In this document: one piece after another, positions 26,860 through 35,423 of the stretch
How positions within the stretch are numbered: the stretch's first letter is position 1
How the letters are laid out: each line of letters starts with the position of its first letter
From: Bacteroidales bacterium
GTDB lineage: Bacteria > Bacteroidota > Bacteroidia > Bacteroidales > FEN-979
Direction of reading: 5' to 3'
Length of the DNA: 57,517 bases
Assembly (NCBI GenBank): GCA_028706295.1
Contig: JAQWBQ010000018.1
Span: forward strand, 1-57,517
Notes under the pieces: model-generated
What the model was told of the DNA's origin: nothing
What the model saw: the letters and a program-made list of their open reading frames with translations, nothing else
Databases searched by the model: none
Translations under genes and position numbers: made by a program

Positions 26860-27699
26860 GTGAACCGTTACCTGATTCTTTTGTTGATCGTTCTGACCTC
26901 CTGCAACACTTTTTTTAAAAATAAAACCGAGCAGGTCCTCGCACGGGTTCATGACGATTATCTGTACGAATCGGATATTCGCGGAATTGTTGCTGCCGGC
27001 ACACCGCGTGAAGACAGCATAACCATCGTCAATAATTTTATCAGGAACTGGGTCAGGCACCGGCTTATCATACATCAGGCAGAGAAAAATCTGACCAATG
27101 AACAAATGGATTTTTCGAAACAACTCGAGACCTATAAAAATTCACTGATCATCTATACCTATGAACATGAACTCGTCCGTCAGAAACTCGATACACTGGT
27201 CACCGAAGAGGAAATAGAACAGTATTACGACGCGAACCAGCAGAATTTTTTACTGAAAGATAACATTGTTCAGGTCCAGTACGTGAAACTTCCCGTTACA
27301 ACATCCCAGGTCAGGCAGTTTAAAAAGCTTTTGAATTCCGATGAGCCCGATGACCATTACAAGCTTTCGGATCTTTGCGAAAAAAACGCGCTCGATTATT
27401 ATCTGGATGACCAGAATTGGTTGTTGTTCCGTGATTTCCTCGGTCAGATACCTTTGAACTCATACAACCAGGAAGACTTTTTAAAGAACCATAAATATGT
27501 TGAATACCAGGATTCCCTGTTCCTTTACCTGATCCGTTTTAAAGATTTTAAGATCAAGGAGAGCGTATCACCGCTTGGTTTTGAGCGGAAAAGGATCATC
27601 GATATCATCCTCAATAAACGAAAAATGGAACTGCTGAACCGGATGGAGGAAGATATTTACCAAAGTGCGCTGAAAAACAAAAGTTTTGAGATCTTCTGA
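26860..27699 (+). CDS. SurA/PpiC-like lipoprotein without an evident isomerase domain
   Basis: The 279-residue protein starts with GTG at 26860; no ATG occurs before the lipobox. The leader LLLIVLTSC puts the lipidated Cys at residue 15. The remaining sequence resembles the N-terminal chaperone helices of SurA-type proteins (EQVLARVHDDYLY, then VRHRLIIHQAEKN) with a long helical body, but no parvulin signature is visible. It probably acts as a membrane-tethered periplasmic chaperone beside the two isomerases. It lies between them with short spacing. Function is inferred from similarity of the N-terminal region and from context. Confidence 0.75.
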   Translation: MNRYLILLLIVLTSCNTFFKNKTEQVLARVHDDYLYESDIRGIVAAGTPREDSITIVNNFIRNWVRHRLIIHQAEKNLTNEQMDFSKQLETYKNSLIIYTYEHELVRQKLDTLVTEEEIEQYYDANQQNFLLKDNIVQVQYVKLPVTTSQVRQFKKLLNSDEPDDHYKLSDLCEKNALDYYLDDQNWLLFRDFLGQIPLNSYNQEDFLKNHKYVEYQDSLFLYLIRFKDFKIKESVSPLGFERKRIIDIILNKRKMELLNRMEEDIYQSALKNKSFEIF

Positions 27700-27721
27700 G
27701 ATACGCCTAAAAACACGAATT

Positions 27722-29077
27722 ATGAACCGCAAGCTTTTAATCCCTCTTATTTTCAGTCTGTTTTTCGGACCGAGTATCCTGCTGAAGGCTCAAATGCAAA
27801 ACGACACTATCATCGATGCCGTTGTTGCCGTTGTGGGTGGAAACATGATCCTGAGATCAGACATTGAGAACCAATACCTGCAGATCAGGAGTCAGGGAAA
27901 TATACAGGGAACCGCTACGAACTTAAAATGTCAGATTCTTGAGAATTTGCTATACCAAAAACTGGTATTACACCAATCACAGGTCGACAGCATTGAGGTT
28001 ACTGATGCACAGGTTGAGTCGGAAATGGACCGGCGTATGCGTTATTTTATCTCACAGGCCGGAACCCCGGAAAGGCTGGAAGAACACTTTGGAAAATCAT
28101 TGCTTGAGATCAAAAACGAATTGCGGGATGTGATCAGGGAACAGATGCTCACGGAACAGGCGCAACAAAAGATCACATCCGATGTGACCGTCACGCCCTC
28201 GGAGGTGAAATCCTATTTCAGGAAACTGCCTAAGGACAGTATCCCCCTGGTGAATGCTGAGCTTGAAATAGGGGTTATTGTTCGCCAGCCGGGAATAGGG
28301 GATGAGGAAAAGCAGCTTGCAAAGGATAAACTGAAAGGCTTTAAGGACCGGCTTGCCAAAGGCGATGATTTCAGCACGCTGGCAGTTCTCTATTCTGAAG
28401 ATCCCGGATCTTCCAAGCAGGGAGGCGAACTCGGAATGTTCAAACGGGGAGAGATGCGTCCCGAATTCGAAGCTGCTGCTTTTAAACTCAAACCGGGGGA
28501 GGTATCCGATATCGTCGAAACGGAAGATGGTTACCATCTGATCCAGATGATTGAACGACGCGGCGAGTACGTGAATGTGCGTCATATACTGATCCAGCCG
28601 AAAGTCACCCTGCAGAACCTGAATAAGGCAAAGCTATCACTCGATAGCGTTGCTTCCCTGATCACAAAATCGAAACTCACTTTCGATGAGGCCGTGATCA
28701 AATATTCCGATGATCCGAATAAGAACAGCGGCGGACTGTTGATTAACCAGGCCAGCGGAAACAGCCGGTTTGAAGCATCCCAGATCGATGCAAAGATCTT
28801 TTTCGTGGTCGACAAACTGAAAGTCGGAGAGGTATCAGCACCGGTACTGAATACCGACCGGGGGAAGCAGGACTACCGGATTTATTACCTGAAATCCAGA
28901 TCCAATCCCCACAAAGCCAACCTTGAAGACGATTATACACGGATCCAGCAAGTAGCGCTTGAAAAAAAGAAAATTGATGTTATCAGCGAATGGATTTCCC
29001 GGAAAATGGCATCCACCTATATAGTGGTCATGGATCCCTACCGGTCATGCCGCTTTGAACGAAACTGGATAAAATAA
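27722..29077 (+). CDS. surA: SurA-type periplasmic chaperone/peptidyl-prolyl isomerase
   Basis: Starting at ATG 27722 the protein has 451 residues; a longer frame overlapping the previous gene is less likely because the signal peptide (about 1-23, ending LLKAQ) begins here. The SurA N-terminal domain follows (about 28-165: DAVVAVVGGNMILRSDIE). Two parvulin domains come next, the first with SEDPGSSKQGGELGMF and ETEDGYHLIQMIERR, the second opening with VNVRHILIQP. SurA escorts outer membrane proteins through the periplasm. The MoxR gene begins 7 bases after its stop. Confidence 0.88.
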   Translation: MNRKLLIPLIFSLFFGPSILLKAQMQNDTIIDAVVAVVGGNMILRSDIENQYLQIRSQGNIQGTATNLKCQILENLLYQKLVLHQSQVDSIEVTDAQVESEMDRRMRYFISQAGTPERLEEHFGKSLLEIKNELRDVIREQMLTEQAQQKITSDVTVTPSEVKSYFRKLPKDSIPLVNAELEIGVIVRQPGIGDEEKQLAKDKLKGFKDRLAKGDDFSTLAVLYSEDPGSSKQGGELGMFKRGEMRPEFEAAAFKLKPGEVSDIVETEDGYHLIQMIERRGEYVNVRHILIQPKVTLQNLNKAKLSLDSVASLITKSKLTFDEAVIKYSDDPNKNSGGLLINQASGNSRFEASQIDAKIFFVVDKLKVGEVSAPVLNTDRGKQDYRIYYLKSRSNPHKANLEDDYTRIQQVALEKKKIDVISEWISRKMASTYIVVMDPYRSCRFERNWIK

Positions 29078-29084
29078 AGGAACC

Positions 29085-30050
29085 ATGGAATTTCACTCGG
29101 ATGTGGAAGCAGTCGATGCGCTCGTAAGCAAGTATAACAGCCTGAAGAATGAGATTGCTACAGTCATTGTTGGTCAGGATGAGGTGATTAAAAACCTGCT
29201 GATCTCTGTTTTTTGCAAAGGTCATTGCTTGCTTGTGGGGGTGCCCGGATTGGCTAAAACATTGATGGTTAATACTTTGTCGAAAACGCTTGGCCTGAGT
29301 TATAACCGCATTCAATTTACTCCCGACCTGATGCCTTCCGACATCATTGGCACGGAGATCCTTGATGAAAACCGTCATTTCCGGTTCATCCGGGGACCGG
29401 TCTTCGCCCAGGTCATCCTGGCCGATGAGATTAACCGAACTCCGCCAAAAACGCAATCAGCCCTCCTTGAAGCCATGCAGGAGAAAGCTGTGACGGTTGC
29501 CGGAACTACCTACCATCTTGAGGAACCTTTTTTCGTGTTGGCGACCCAGAATCCCATCGAACAGGAGGGAACTTATCCGTTGCCCGAGGCGCAACTCGAC
29601 CGTTTCATGTTCAATGTGTGGCTCGACTATCCGGCTTTCGGTGAGGAAATTCAAATCGTAAAATCGACGACAACTGAAAAAACGGTACAACCAAAGGTGA
29701 TCCTTAATGCCGCGGAGATCCTTTTCTATCAGAATCTGATCCGGAAAGTTCCCGTCCCCGACAATGTTTATCACTATGCTGTTGAACTGGTGTCAAAAAC
29801 AAGACCGGGGGCTGCTAAAGCGCATCCGTGGGCACGGGAATACCTGACTTGGGGCGCCGGTCCGCGGGCCTCACAATACCTTATTCTCGGAGCAAAGTGC
29901 CATGCTGTGCTACAGGGAAAATATTCTCCTGATATCGCCGATGTGAAAGCCATTGCCATCTCCGTCCTGAGGCACAGGATCGTACTGAATTACAAAGCAG
30001 AGGCCGAAGGGAAAACGGTGGAACACATCATCCATCAGCTCCTCGCCTGA
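29085..30050 (+). CDS. MoxR-family AAA ATPase
   Basis: The 321-residue protein has a Walker A GVPGLAKT (52-59), Walker B VILADEINR (110-118), the MoxR signature ATQNPIEQEGTYPLPEAQLDRF and a C-terminal lid domain. MoxR ATPases act as chaperones for metal-cofactor enzymes or von Willebrand factor A domain proteins. The usual partners (DUF58 and VWA genes) do not follow; the pst operon does. An AAAGGA ribosome-binding site lies just before the ATG. It is the last gene of the folding-factor operon, which hints at a link to envelope protein assembly, but this is inference. Confidence 0.9.
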   Translation: MEFHSDVEAVDALVSKYNSLKNEIATVIVGQDEVIKNLLISVFCKGHCLLVGVPGLAKTLMVNTLSKTLGLSYNRIQFTPDLMPSDIIGTEILDENRHFRFIRGPVFAQVILADEINRTPPKTQSALLEAMQEKAVTVAGTTYHLEEPFFVLATQNPIEQEGTYPLPEAQLDRFMFNVWLDYPAFGEEIQIVKSTTTEKTVQPKVILNAAEILFYQNLIRKVPVPDNVYHYAVELVSKTRPGAAKAHPWAREYLTWGAGPRASQYLILGAKCHAVLQGKYSPDIADVKAIAISVLRHRIVLNYKAEAEGKTVEHIIHQLLA

Positions 30051-30082
30051 TTGAATTTCAGGAATTAATGTCAAAAAAAATA

Positions 30083-30090
30083 TATATTTG
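30083..30090 (+). promoter_or_regulatory. Candidate -7 box of the pst operon
   Basis: TATATTTG is an exact TAnnTTTG match 37 bases before the pstS ATG, inside an AT-rich gap after the MoxR stop. No TTTG lies at the usual -33 distance; Pho-type control could replace it, but no clear direct repeat was found. Confidence 0.45.
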
Positions 30091-30127
30091 ACGAAATAGA
30101 TATCTTTACCTGTTAAAAATTCTCATC

Positions 30128-31114
30128 ATGAGACGATCCCTGTTGGTGCTTTTTACGATCCTTGTGCTTGTTCCGTGTGGATTATTGATTCAATCTGGTT
30201 GCAATCAGTCCGCTGATGAAAGCGCCGCATCACGCAGTGATACATTGAAAGGAAAGATAACGATCTCCGGAGCCTTTGCACTCTATCCGCTGACCGTAAA
30301 ATGGGCAGAAGAATTTCAGAAGTTACACCCCCGTGTTACGGTAAATGTATCAGCAGGCGGCGCCGGAAAAGGAATGACCGACGCCCTGACCGGTATGGTC
30401 GACCTGGGGATGTTTTCAAAATCCGTGAGTCCGGAAGAACAAGCTAAGGGAGCCTGGTGGATCGCAGTGTCAAAAGATGCCGTTCTCCCTACCGTCAATA
30501 AAGAAAATCCGGTTTTGAACATATTAAAAGGAAAAGGATTGACCAGGCAAAAACTCTACGACATTTTTATCACCGGAAAGATCAAAACATGGGGACAGGC
30601 TACCGGAACAAACTCCACGGTGGATCTTCAGGCATTTACAAGATCCGATGCCTGCGGGGCTTCCGACATGTGGGCGAAATTCCTCAACAATAAAAAGCAG
30701 GAGGATTTATTGGGATTGGGTGTTAACGGCGATCCCGGGGTGGCCGATGCCGTAAGAAAAAATGTAGAAGGGATCGGTTACAATAACCTTGGCTTTATCT
30801 ATGAAATGCAAAGCAGAAAGATCTATGATGGGATCGAAGTGGTTCCCCTCGACCTGAATGAGAATGGCAAGATCGATCCGGATGAAAATTTCTATGGCAC
30901 CATGGATGATGTCATGAAAGCCATCAATGAAGGGCGTTACCCGTCGCCACCGGCCCGGGATCTCTATTTTGTTTCAAAGGGAGAACCTGTAAACCCTTTG
31001 GTACGTTCCTTCCTGCGCTGGGTGCTTTCAGATGGCCAGAAATTTGTCACAGAAGCAGGATATGTCATGATCAGCCCCGATAAAATTAACCTGGAGTTCC
31101 TTGATCTGAAGTGA
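30128..31114 (+). CDS. pstS: Phosphate ABC transporter substrate-binding lipoprotein
   Basis: The 328-residue protein has a lipoprotein signal with Cys25 (LLIQSGC). The body fits the PstS/PBP-like family: TISGAFALYPLTVKWAEEF, then SAGGAGKGMTDALTG as the oxyanion-binding loop, then RSDACGASDMWAKF. It captures phosphate in the periplasm for PstCA. A canonical 12-residue EF-hand loop (DLNENGKIDPDE, residues 242-253) is embedded in the second half. The stop is separated from pstC by one base. PstS-type proteins can also bind other oxyanions, but the gene order supports phosphate. Confidence 0.9.
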   Translation: MRRSLLVLFTILVLVPCGLLIQSGCNQSADESAASRSDTLKGKITISGAFALYPLTVKWAEEFQKLHPRVTVNVSAGGAGKGMTDALTGMVDLGMFSKSVSPEEQAKGAWWIAVSKDAVLPTVNKENPVLNILKGKGLTRQKLYDIFITGKIKTWGQATGTNSTVDLQAFTRSDACGASDMWAKFLNNKKQEDLLGLGVNGDPGVADAVRKNVEGIGYNNLGFIYEMQSRKIYDGIEVVPLDLNENGKIDPDENFYGTMDDVMKAINEGRYPSPPARDLYFVSKGEPVNPLVRSFLRWVLSDGQKFVTEAGYVMISPDKINLEFLDLK

Positions 31115-31115
31115 G

Positions 31116-32006
31116 ATGTACATTCTGAACAGGCAACAGCGCCATTTTGTCAATTCCTCCTGGATGATAATCAGCCTGCTCCTGGTCACATTATTACCGT
31201 TTTTTCTATTTTTCGGACTCTACCTGAAATCAACCTACCTGCTGCACGATTATTCGGTTTTCGATCTGATTTTTTCGAAAACCTGGAAACCTGCATCCGG
31301 CCAGTTTGGTTTTTATCCTTTCATTGTCGGGTCGATCTGGGTCACCCTGCTGGCTATGCTTTTCACCGCACCGGTTTGCCTGCTTACCGCGATCTATGTA
31401 ACCCAGTATACCCGGAAGATCGTCCTTCGAATAATGCATCCGGCAATCGATATCCTGGCTGGTATCCCTTCGGTGGTTTATGGCCTCTGGGGAATCCTCG
31501 TTATCGTTCCGTTTATTTCAAAATACCTGGGTCCCCTGTTCGGAATAAAGACCATGGGATACAGCATCCTGGCAGCTGCCTTCGTCCTTTCAATTATGAT
31601 CATCCCCTTCATTCTGAATATCCTGATTGAGATATTCCGTTCCATCCCCATGGAACTGAAGGAAGCCGCCTTGTCGCTCGGTGCAACGCAATGGCAGACA
31701 ATCAAACAGGTTATTTTAAAAAAAGCCCTGCCGGGGATCATTGCAGCCTTTGGATTCGGACTTGCACGGGCTTTCGGTGAGACTATGGCTGTTCTGATGG
31801 TCGTCGGAAATGTCGTGAAGCTGCCCGGAAATATTTTTGACCCGGGTTATACATTACCGGCGCTTATCGCCAACAACTACGGGGAGATGCTCTCAATTCC
31901 GCGATACGACTCGGCACTGATGTTCGCAGCTTTTTTACTGCTTGCTGTGTCGCTATTCTTCAATCTGATCATGCATTTTTTTATTGTAAAATATAATAAA
32001 TATTAA
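31116..32006 (+). CDS. pstC: Phosphate ABC transporter permease PstC
   Basis: The 296-residue protein has about six membrane helices and the permease EAA-like loop ELKEAALSLGATQWQTIKQVILKKA, typical of PstC. The segments DILAGIPSVVYGLWG and FGLARAFGETMAVLMVVGN are conserved in phosphate permeases. With PstA it forms the channel for phosphate. It starts one base after pstS and ends 3 bases before pstA. Confidence 0.92.
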   Translation: MYILNRQQRHFVNSSWMIISLLLVTLLPFFLFFGLYLKSTYLLHDYSVFDLIFSKTWKPASGQFGFYPFIVGSIWVTLLAMLFTAPVCLLTAIYVTQYTRKIVLRIMHPAIDILAGIPSVVYGLWGILVIVPFISKYLGPLFGIKTMGYSILAAAFVLSIMIIPFILNILIEIFRSIPMELKEAALSLGATQWQTIKQVILKKALPGIIAAFGFGLARAFGETMAVLMVVGNVVKLPGNIFDPGYTLPALIANNYGEMLSIPRYDSALMFAAFLLLAVSLFFNLIMHFFIVKYNKY

Positions 32007-32009
32007 TCC

Positions 32010-32867
32010 ATGACCCGTGGACAGAAAATAGAAGAACGTTTTTTCAAAGTGCTGATGTTCCTGTCAACCTTCTTCATTCTTGCCATTCTGGCGATCATCA
32101 TCTATAGTATCTTTGAAAAAGGGATCCGTTCTATTTCGTGGGAAATGCTTACTGAAATTCCCTCCGGCGGATACTACTACGGGAAGGGTGGGGGCATACT
32201 CAACGCAATCCTCGGATCGCTTGCCCTGGCTTCGGGAGCAACCGTGATCGCATTCTTCGTTGGATTGCCTGTTGCTTTGTACATCAATGTTTTTCTGATC
32301 CGCCATAAAAAAATTGTGGGGATGGTCCGGTTTCTTCTCGATCTTGTCTGGGGCATTCCCTCCATCGTTTACGGCGCTTTTGGCTTTACGCTGATGATCT
32401 TCCTGGGCCTGCAAACTTCGTTGCTTGCCGGAACCATCACCGTCGCGCTTTTTATTCTTCCCATTATGATCCGGTCGATCGATGAAATTGTGCGGACAGC
32501 GCCCATCGGATTGCAGGAAGCATCCTATTCTCTGGGTTCCAATAAATCAGAGACTGCATTCCGGATTTTAACCCGGCAATCGGTGTCGGGTATTATCACA
32601 GCGATCCTGCTTTCGTTTGGAAGAGCCATCGGCGATGCAGCCTCCGTACTGTTTACAGCCGGGTACACCGATCACCTTCCCAATGGATTGCTGGAACCTG
32701 TTGCCACCTTGCCCCTCTCGATTTTTTTCCAATTGGCCTCACCGGTTCCGGAAGTGCAGAACAGAGCATACGCTTCGGCGCTTGTGCTGACACTGATCAT
32801 TCTTTTGGTCAGCCTCTTCTCAAGGGGATTAGGCAAGCGATACCATAAGACAAAGATTAACTTTTAG
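32010..32867 (+). CDS. pstA: Phosphate ABC transporter permease PstA
   Basis: The 285-residue protein has about six membrane helices, the conserved DLVWGIPSIVYGAFG segment and the coupling loop GLQEASYSLGSNKSETAFRI. It pairs with PstC. A gap of 10 bases separates it from pstB. Confidence 0.92.
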   Translation: MTRGQKIEERFFKVLMFLSTFFILAILAIIIYSIFEKGIRSISWEMLTEIPSGGYYYGKGGGILNAILGSLALASGATVIAFFVGLPVALYINVFLIRHKKIVGMVRFLLDLVWGIPSIVYGAFGFTLMIFLGLQTSLLAGTITVALFILPIMIRSIDEIVRTAPIGLQEASYSLGSNKSETAFRILTRQSVSGIITAILLSFGRAIGDAASVLFTAGYTDHLPNGLLEPVATLPLSIFFQLASPVPEVQNRAYASALVLTLIILLVSLFSRGLGKRYHKTKINF

Positions 32868-32877
32868 ATGATAACAG

Positions 32878-33639
32878 ATGGATGACCCTATCATTGTCGG
32901 CATCAGGAACCTGAATGTAACAGCTGGGAAAAACCCGATTCTGAAGGATATCAATATCAGCATCCCGAGAAACAAGATTACGGTAATCATGGGTCCTTCG
33001 GGATGCGGGAAAACAACCCTCCTGAAATGTATGAACCGGCTTACAGATCTCTATCCTGAACTTAAAGTTACCGGAGAGGTAATGATCGATAACAAGAACG
33101 TGCTTGAAGCACATGAAGATATTTACAAAATCAGGCAGCAGATGGGGCTTCTGTCGCAAAGACCCTATCCGTTACCCATGACTATCTACAACAACATCGC
33201 TTACGCCATCCGGCTCAGGGGTGTCCATAACCGGAGAGAAATACACCGACTGGTGGTACATTATCTTCAACAGGCTAACTTATGGGATGAGATCCGTACC
33301 CGCCTGAAAGAACCCGCTTCCCGATTGTCGATCGGACAGCAGCAAAGGCTTTGCCTGGCCCGCGGACTGGCTGTGAATCCAGAGATTATCCTGGCCGACG
33401 AACCAACCTCCGCACTTGATCCGATCTCCAGTCAGGCCATCGAACAAACCTTCCTCAAACTGAAGAACAATTATACCATCATTCTGGTCACCCATATCCT
33501 TCGACAGGCCAGAAGAATAGCCGATCATGTCGTGTTCATGTATATGGGCGACGTGATCGAACAGGGTAGTGTCCGGGAGGTTTTTGAAAATCCAAAAATG
33601 GAGAAAACAAAACTTTACCTCGGGGGCACCTTCAATTAG
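32878..33639 (+). CDS. pstB: Phosphate ABC transporter ATP-binding protein
   Basis: The 253-residue ABC ATPase has Walker A GPSGCGKTTLLKC, the signature RLSIGQQQRLCLARGLA and Walker B IILADEPTSALDP, with a switch His in LVTHILRQARR. The N-terminal insertion after Walker A (MNRLTDLYPELKVTGEV) is typical of PstB. It powers phosphate import. No phoU follows in this window; the next gene encodes a GPP34 protein. Confidence 0.93.
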   Translation: MDDPIIVGIRNLNVTAGKNPILKDINISIPRNKITVIMGPSGCGKTTLLKCMNRLTDLYPELKVTGEVMIDNKNVLEAHEDIYKIRQQMGLLSQRPYPLPMTIYNNIAYAIRLRGVHNRREIHRLVVHYLQQANLWDEIRTRLKEPASRLSIGQQQRLCLARGLAVNPEIILADEPTSALDPISSQAIEQTFLKLKNNYTIILVTHILRQARRIADHVVFMYMGDVIEQGSVREVFENPKMEKTKLYLGGTFN

Positions 33640-33696
33640 TTTTTTCCGATCGGATTTTTTTTTACTTTTATTGCCTCGAAACAATGGGGCGATGTG

Positions 33697-34383
33697 ATGG
33701 AAACATCTTCAAAAAAAACTGAACTGACGCTGCTGCAAAAAATCGTTTTGTTGGCTCTGGATAACAAAGGATGGTTTGGCGCCTCCGAACATAAAATCAA
33801 ATTCGGAATTGCCGGCGCCATTCTGTTTGAATTGCAACAGGCCGGACGGATTAATATCAGCAGCGACAATATCGCGGTGATCAATCCCAAGTCGACAAAC
33901 GAGGTGGTACTCGACCGGGTCCTGAACCTGATCAAGGCTTCTAAAAAACGTCACAGCCTTCGTTCCTGGATCCAAAGGATCGTTTATAAAAAACTGTTAT
34001 TGAGAAAGACAATATTAAAACAGTTGATCCAGGAAAAGATAATTTCCAGAGAGGAATACAGCCTGATGATGATCTTTTATCAGACCAAATTCCCGATCCT
34101 CGACCTGGAACTGAAAAAACGGGTTCAGGAAGATCTTTACGATAAAATTGTAAATGACAAGCACCTCAACCCGGAAGACCTGATGCTCATGGTCGTTATG
34201 GTCAACTGCAGGATGGTACGGAAAAATTTCGGAGGATTTATCCAATATTTACGCCTGCGGGGTAAAATAAACGAAATCACACAGTTCAGGAATCCGAAAA
34301 ATACAACGGAGGAGACTATCAACATCCTGCAGACTGCCATCTCAAGGGCTATTCTGGCATCTAATGTCTCAATTCACGTGTAA
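33697..34383 (+). CDS. GPP34 (GOLPH3/Vps74-like) family protein
   Basis: This protein of about 228 residues matches the GPP34 fold: N-terminal TLLQKIVLLALDNKGWF, then GIAGAILFELQQAGRI (the family's GA.L.EL...GRI motif), and a basic helical middle (KKRHSLRSWIQRIVYKKLLLRKTI). Eukaryotic GOLPH3 binds phosphatidylinositol 4-phosphate at the Golgi; bacterial roles are unknown. ATG 33697 is chosen over the GTG just before it. The gene starts 57 bases after pstB and may be read from it or from a weak -7-like TACTTTTA at 33663-33670. Its end overlaps the converging radical SAM gene by 10 bases. Confidence 0.75.
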   Translation: METSSKKTELTLLQKIVLLALDNKGWFGASEHKIKFGIAGAILFELQQAGRINISSDNIAVINPKSTNEVVLDRVLNLIKASKKRHSLRSWIQRIVYKKLLLRKTILKQLIQEKIISREEYSLMMIFYQTKFPILDLELKKRVQEDLYDKIVNDKHLNPEDLMLMVVMVNCRMVRKNFGGFIQYLRLRGKINEITQFRNPKNTTEETINILQTAISRAILASNVSIHV

Positions 34384-35330
34384 GATGTAAGTTTTCCCTG
34401 CCAGGTATCCCTTCGCTCCAACTCAGCTTCAATCAACCGCAACACTTCATCATAACGGATGAGCCCCCACGAACTGTGATGGAGAAACCTGGGCGGCACC
34501 TCCCCTGAAAACCTTTCGATTACGACCGAAGGATGGAGTTGTTCCAGAAAATCGGCCATAAAGGTCATATATTCCGGCAGGGAGAACTGAACGAAATTTT
34601 CAGGATGGTCCGAGAACTCCTGTTCCATCAGGGTACCTTTAACAATTTGCAACTGATGGAACTTTACCGAGTCAAGGGGTAATTCCGAAATTATACTGGC
34701 ACAATGCATCATCATGTCGCGGGTTTCACCGGGAAGTCCGAAAATGAAATGAGCGCCGGTCTTAATGCCGAGTTCTGCAGTTTTTCGGATCATTTTTTCT
34801 CCGACCGCGAAACTGTGCCCCCGGTTGATGCGTCGGAGGGTTTCATCATAACATGATTCGATGCCATATTCGATTTGGATATAGTGCAATTCAGAAAGTT
34901 CATGCAGGTATTCGAGCAGGGCATCATCAACACAGTCGGGACGGGTACCGATCACAATACCTTTCACACCGGGATACCCGAGCGCTTCCTGGTATAGCTT
35001 TTTCAGAACCGGTAAAGGAGCGTAAGTATTGCTGTATGGTTGAAAATATACCAGATACTGAAGGGCTCTGCGGTATCTTACCCTGTGAAATGCGATTCCT
35101 TTCGATATCTGGAAATCAAGCGGTTCCCGGGGATTACAGTAGGAGGGATTAAAAGAATCGTTGTTGCAATACGTACAACCGCCAACGCCAATGGTTCCGT
35201 CGCGGTTGGGGCAGGTAAAACCTGCATCCACCACCACTTTCTGGATCCTTCCGCCAAAGGTCTTCCGTATGTATTCCGTGTAGGAATTAAACCGGCGAAG
35301 ATGGCCCCACGGGTAACGTTCATTGCTCAC
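34374..35330 (-). CDS. TIGR01212/YhcC family radical SAM protein
   Basis: The 318-residue protein starts at a GTG ending at 35330; the family N-terminus (PWGHLRRFNSYTEYIRKTFG) begins immediately after, so the start is well placed. The cluster cysteines are Cys40, Cys52 and Cys55 (TCPNRDG...CTYC), a wide spacing of the Elp3-like kind. VIGTRPDC and LGIKTGAHFIFGLPGET follow as expected. E. coli YhcC has no settled function; an RNA-modifying role has been suggested by similarity. The 3' end overlaps the GPP34 gene by 10 bases. Confidence 0.88.
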   Translation of the reverse strand: MSNERYPWGHLRRFNSYTEYIRKTFGGRIQKVVVDAGFTCPNRDGTIGVGGCTYCNNDSFNPSYCNPREPLDFQISKGIAFHRVRYRRALQYLVYFQPYSNTYAPLPVLKKLYQEALGYPGVKGIVIGTRPDCVDDALLEYLHELSELHYIQIEYGIESCYDETLRRINRGHSFAVGEKMIRKTAELGIKTGAHFIFGLPGETRDMMMHCASIISELPLDSVKFHQLQIVKGTLMEQEFSDHPENFVQFSLPEYMTFMADFLEQLHPSVVIERFSGEVPPRFLHHSSWGLIRYDEVLRLIEAELERRDTWQGKLTSYT

Positions 35331-35368
35331 GGAGGTGTGTTCTTTCAGTATTTATATGGTTTTCAAAC

Positions 35369-35399
35369 AAAAAAAATCCGGCGGGGATTTCCCGCCGGA
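35369..35399 (-). terminator. Rho-independent terminator of the POT transporter gene
   Basis: A perfect 9-base stem (35377-35385 with 35391-35399, TCCGGCGGG/CCCGCCGGA) encloses a 5-base loop. On the minus strand it is followed by eight T residues (35376-35369). It sits 25 bases beyond the stop of the minus-strand POT gene and before the start of the radical SAM gene. Confidence 0.88.
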
Positions 35400-35423
35400 C
35401 AAAGTTAACAATCCCATCGAAAA

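Noticed and set aside
33640-33665. TCCGATCGGA followed by a T run after pstB, as a terminator.
   Set aside because: The palindrome can form only about three pairs around a four-base loop, too weak for a rho-independent terminator.
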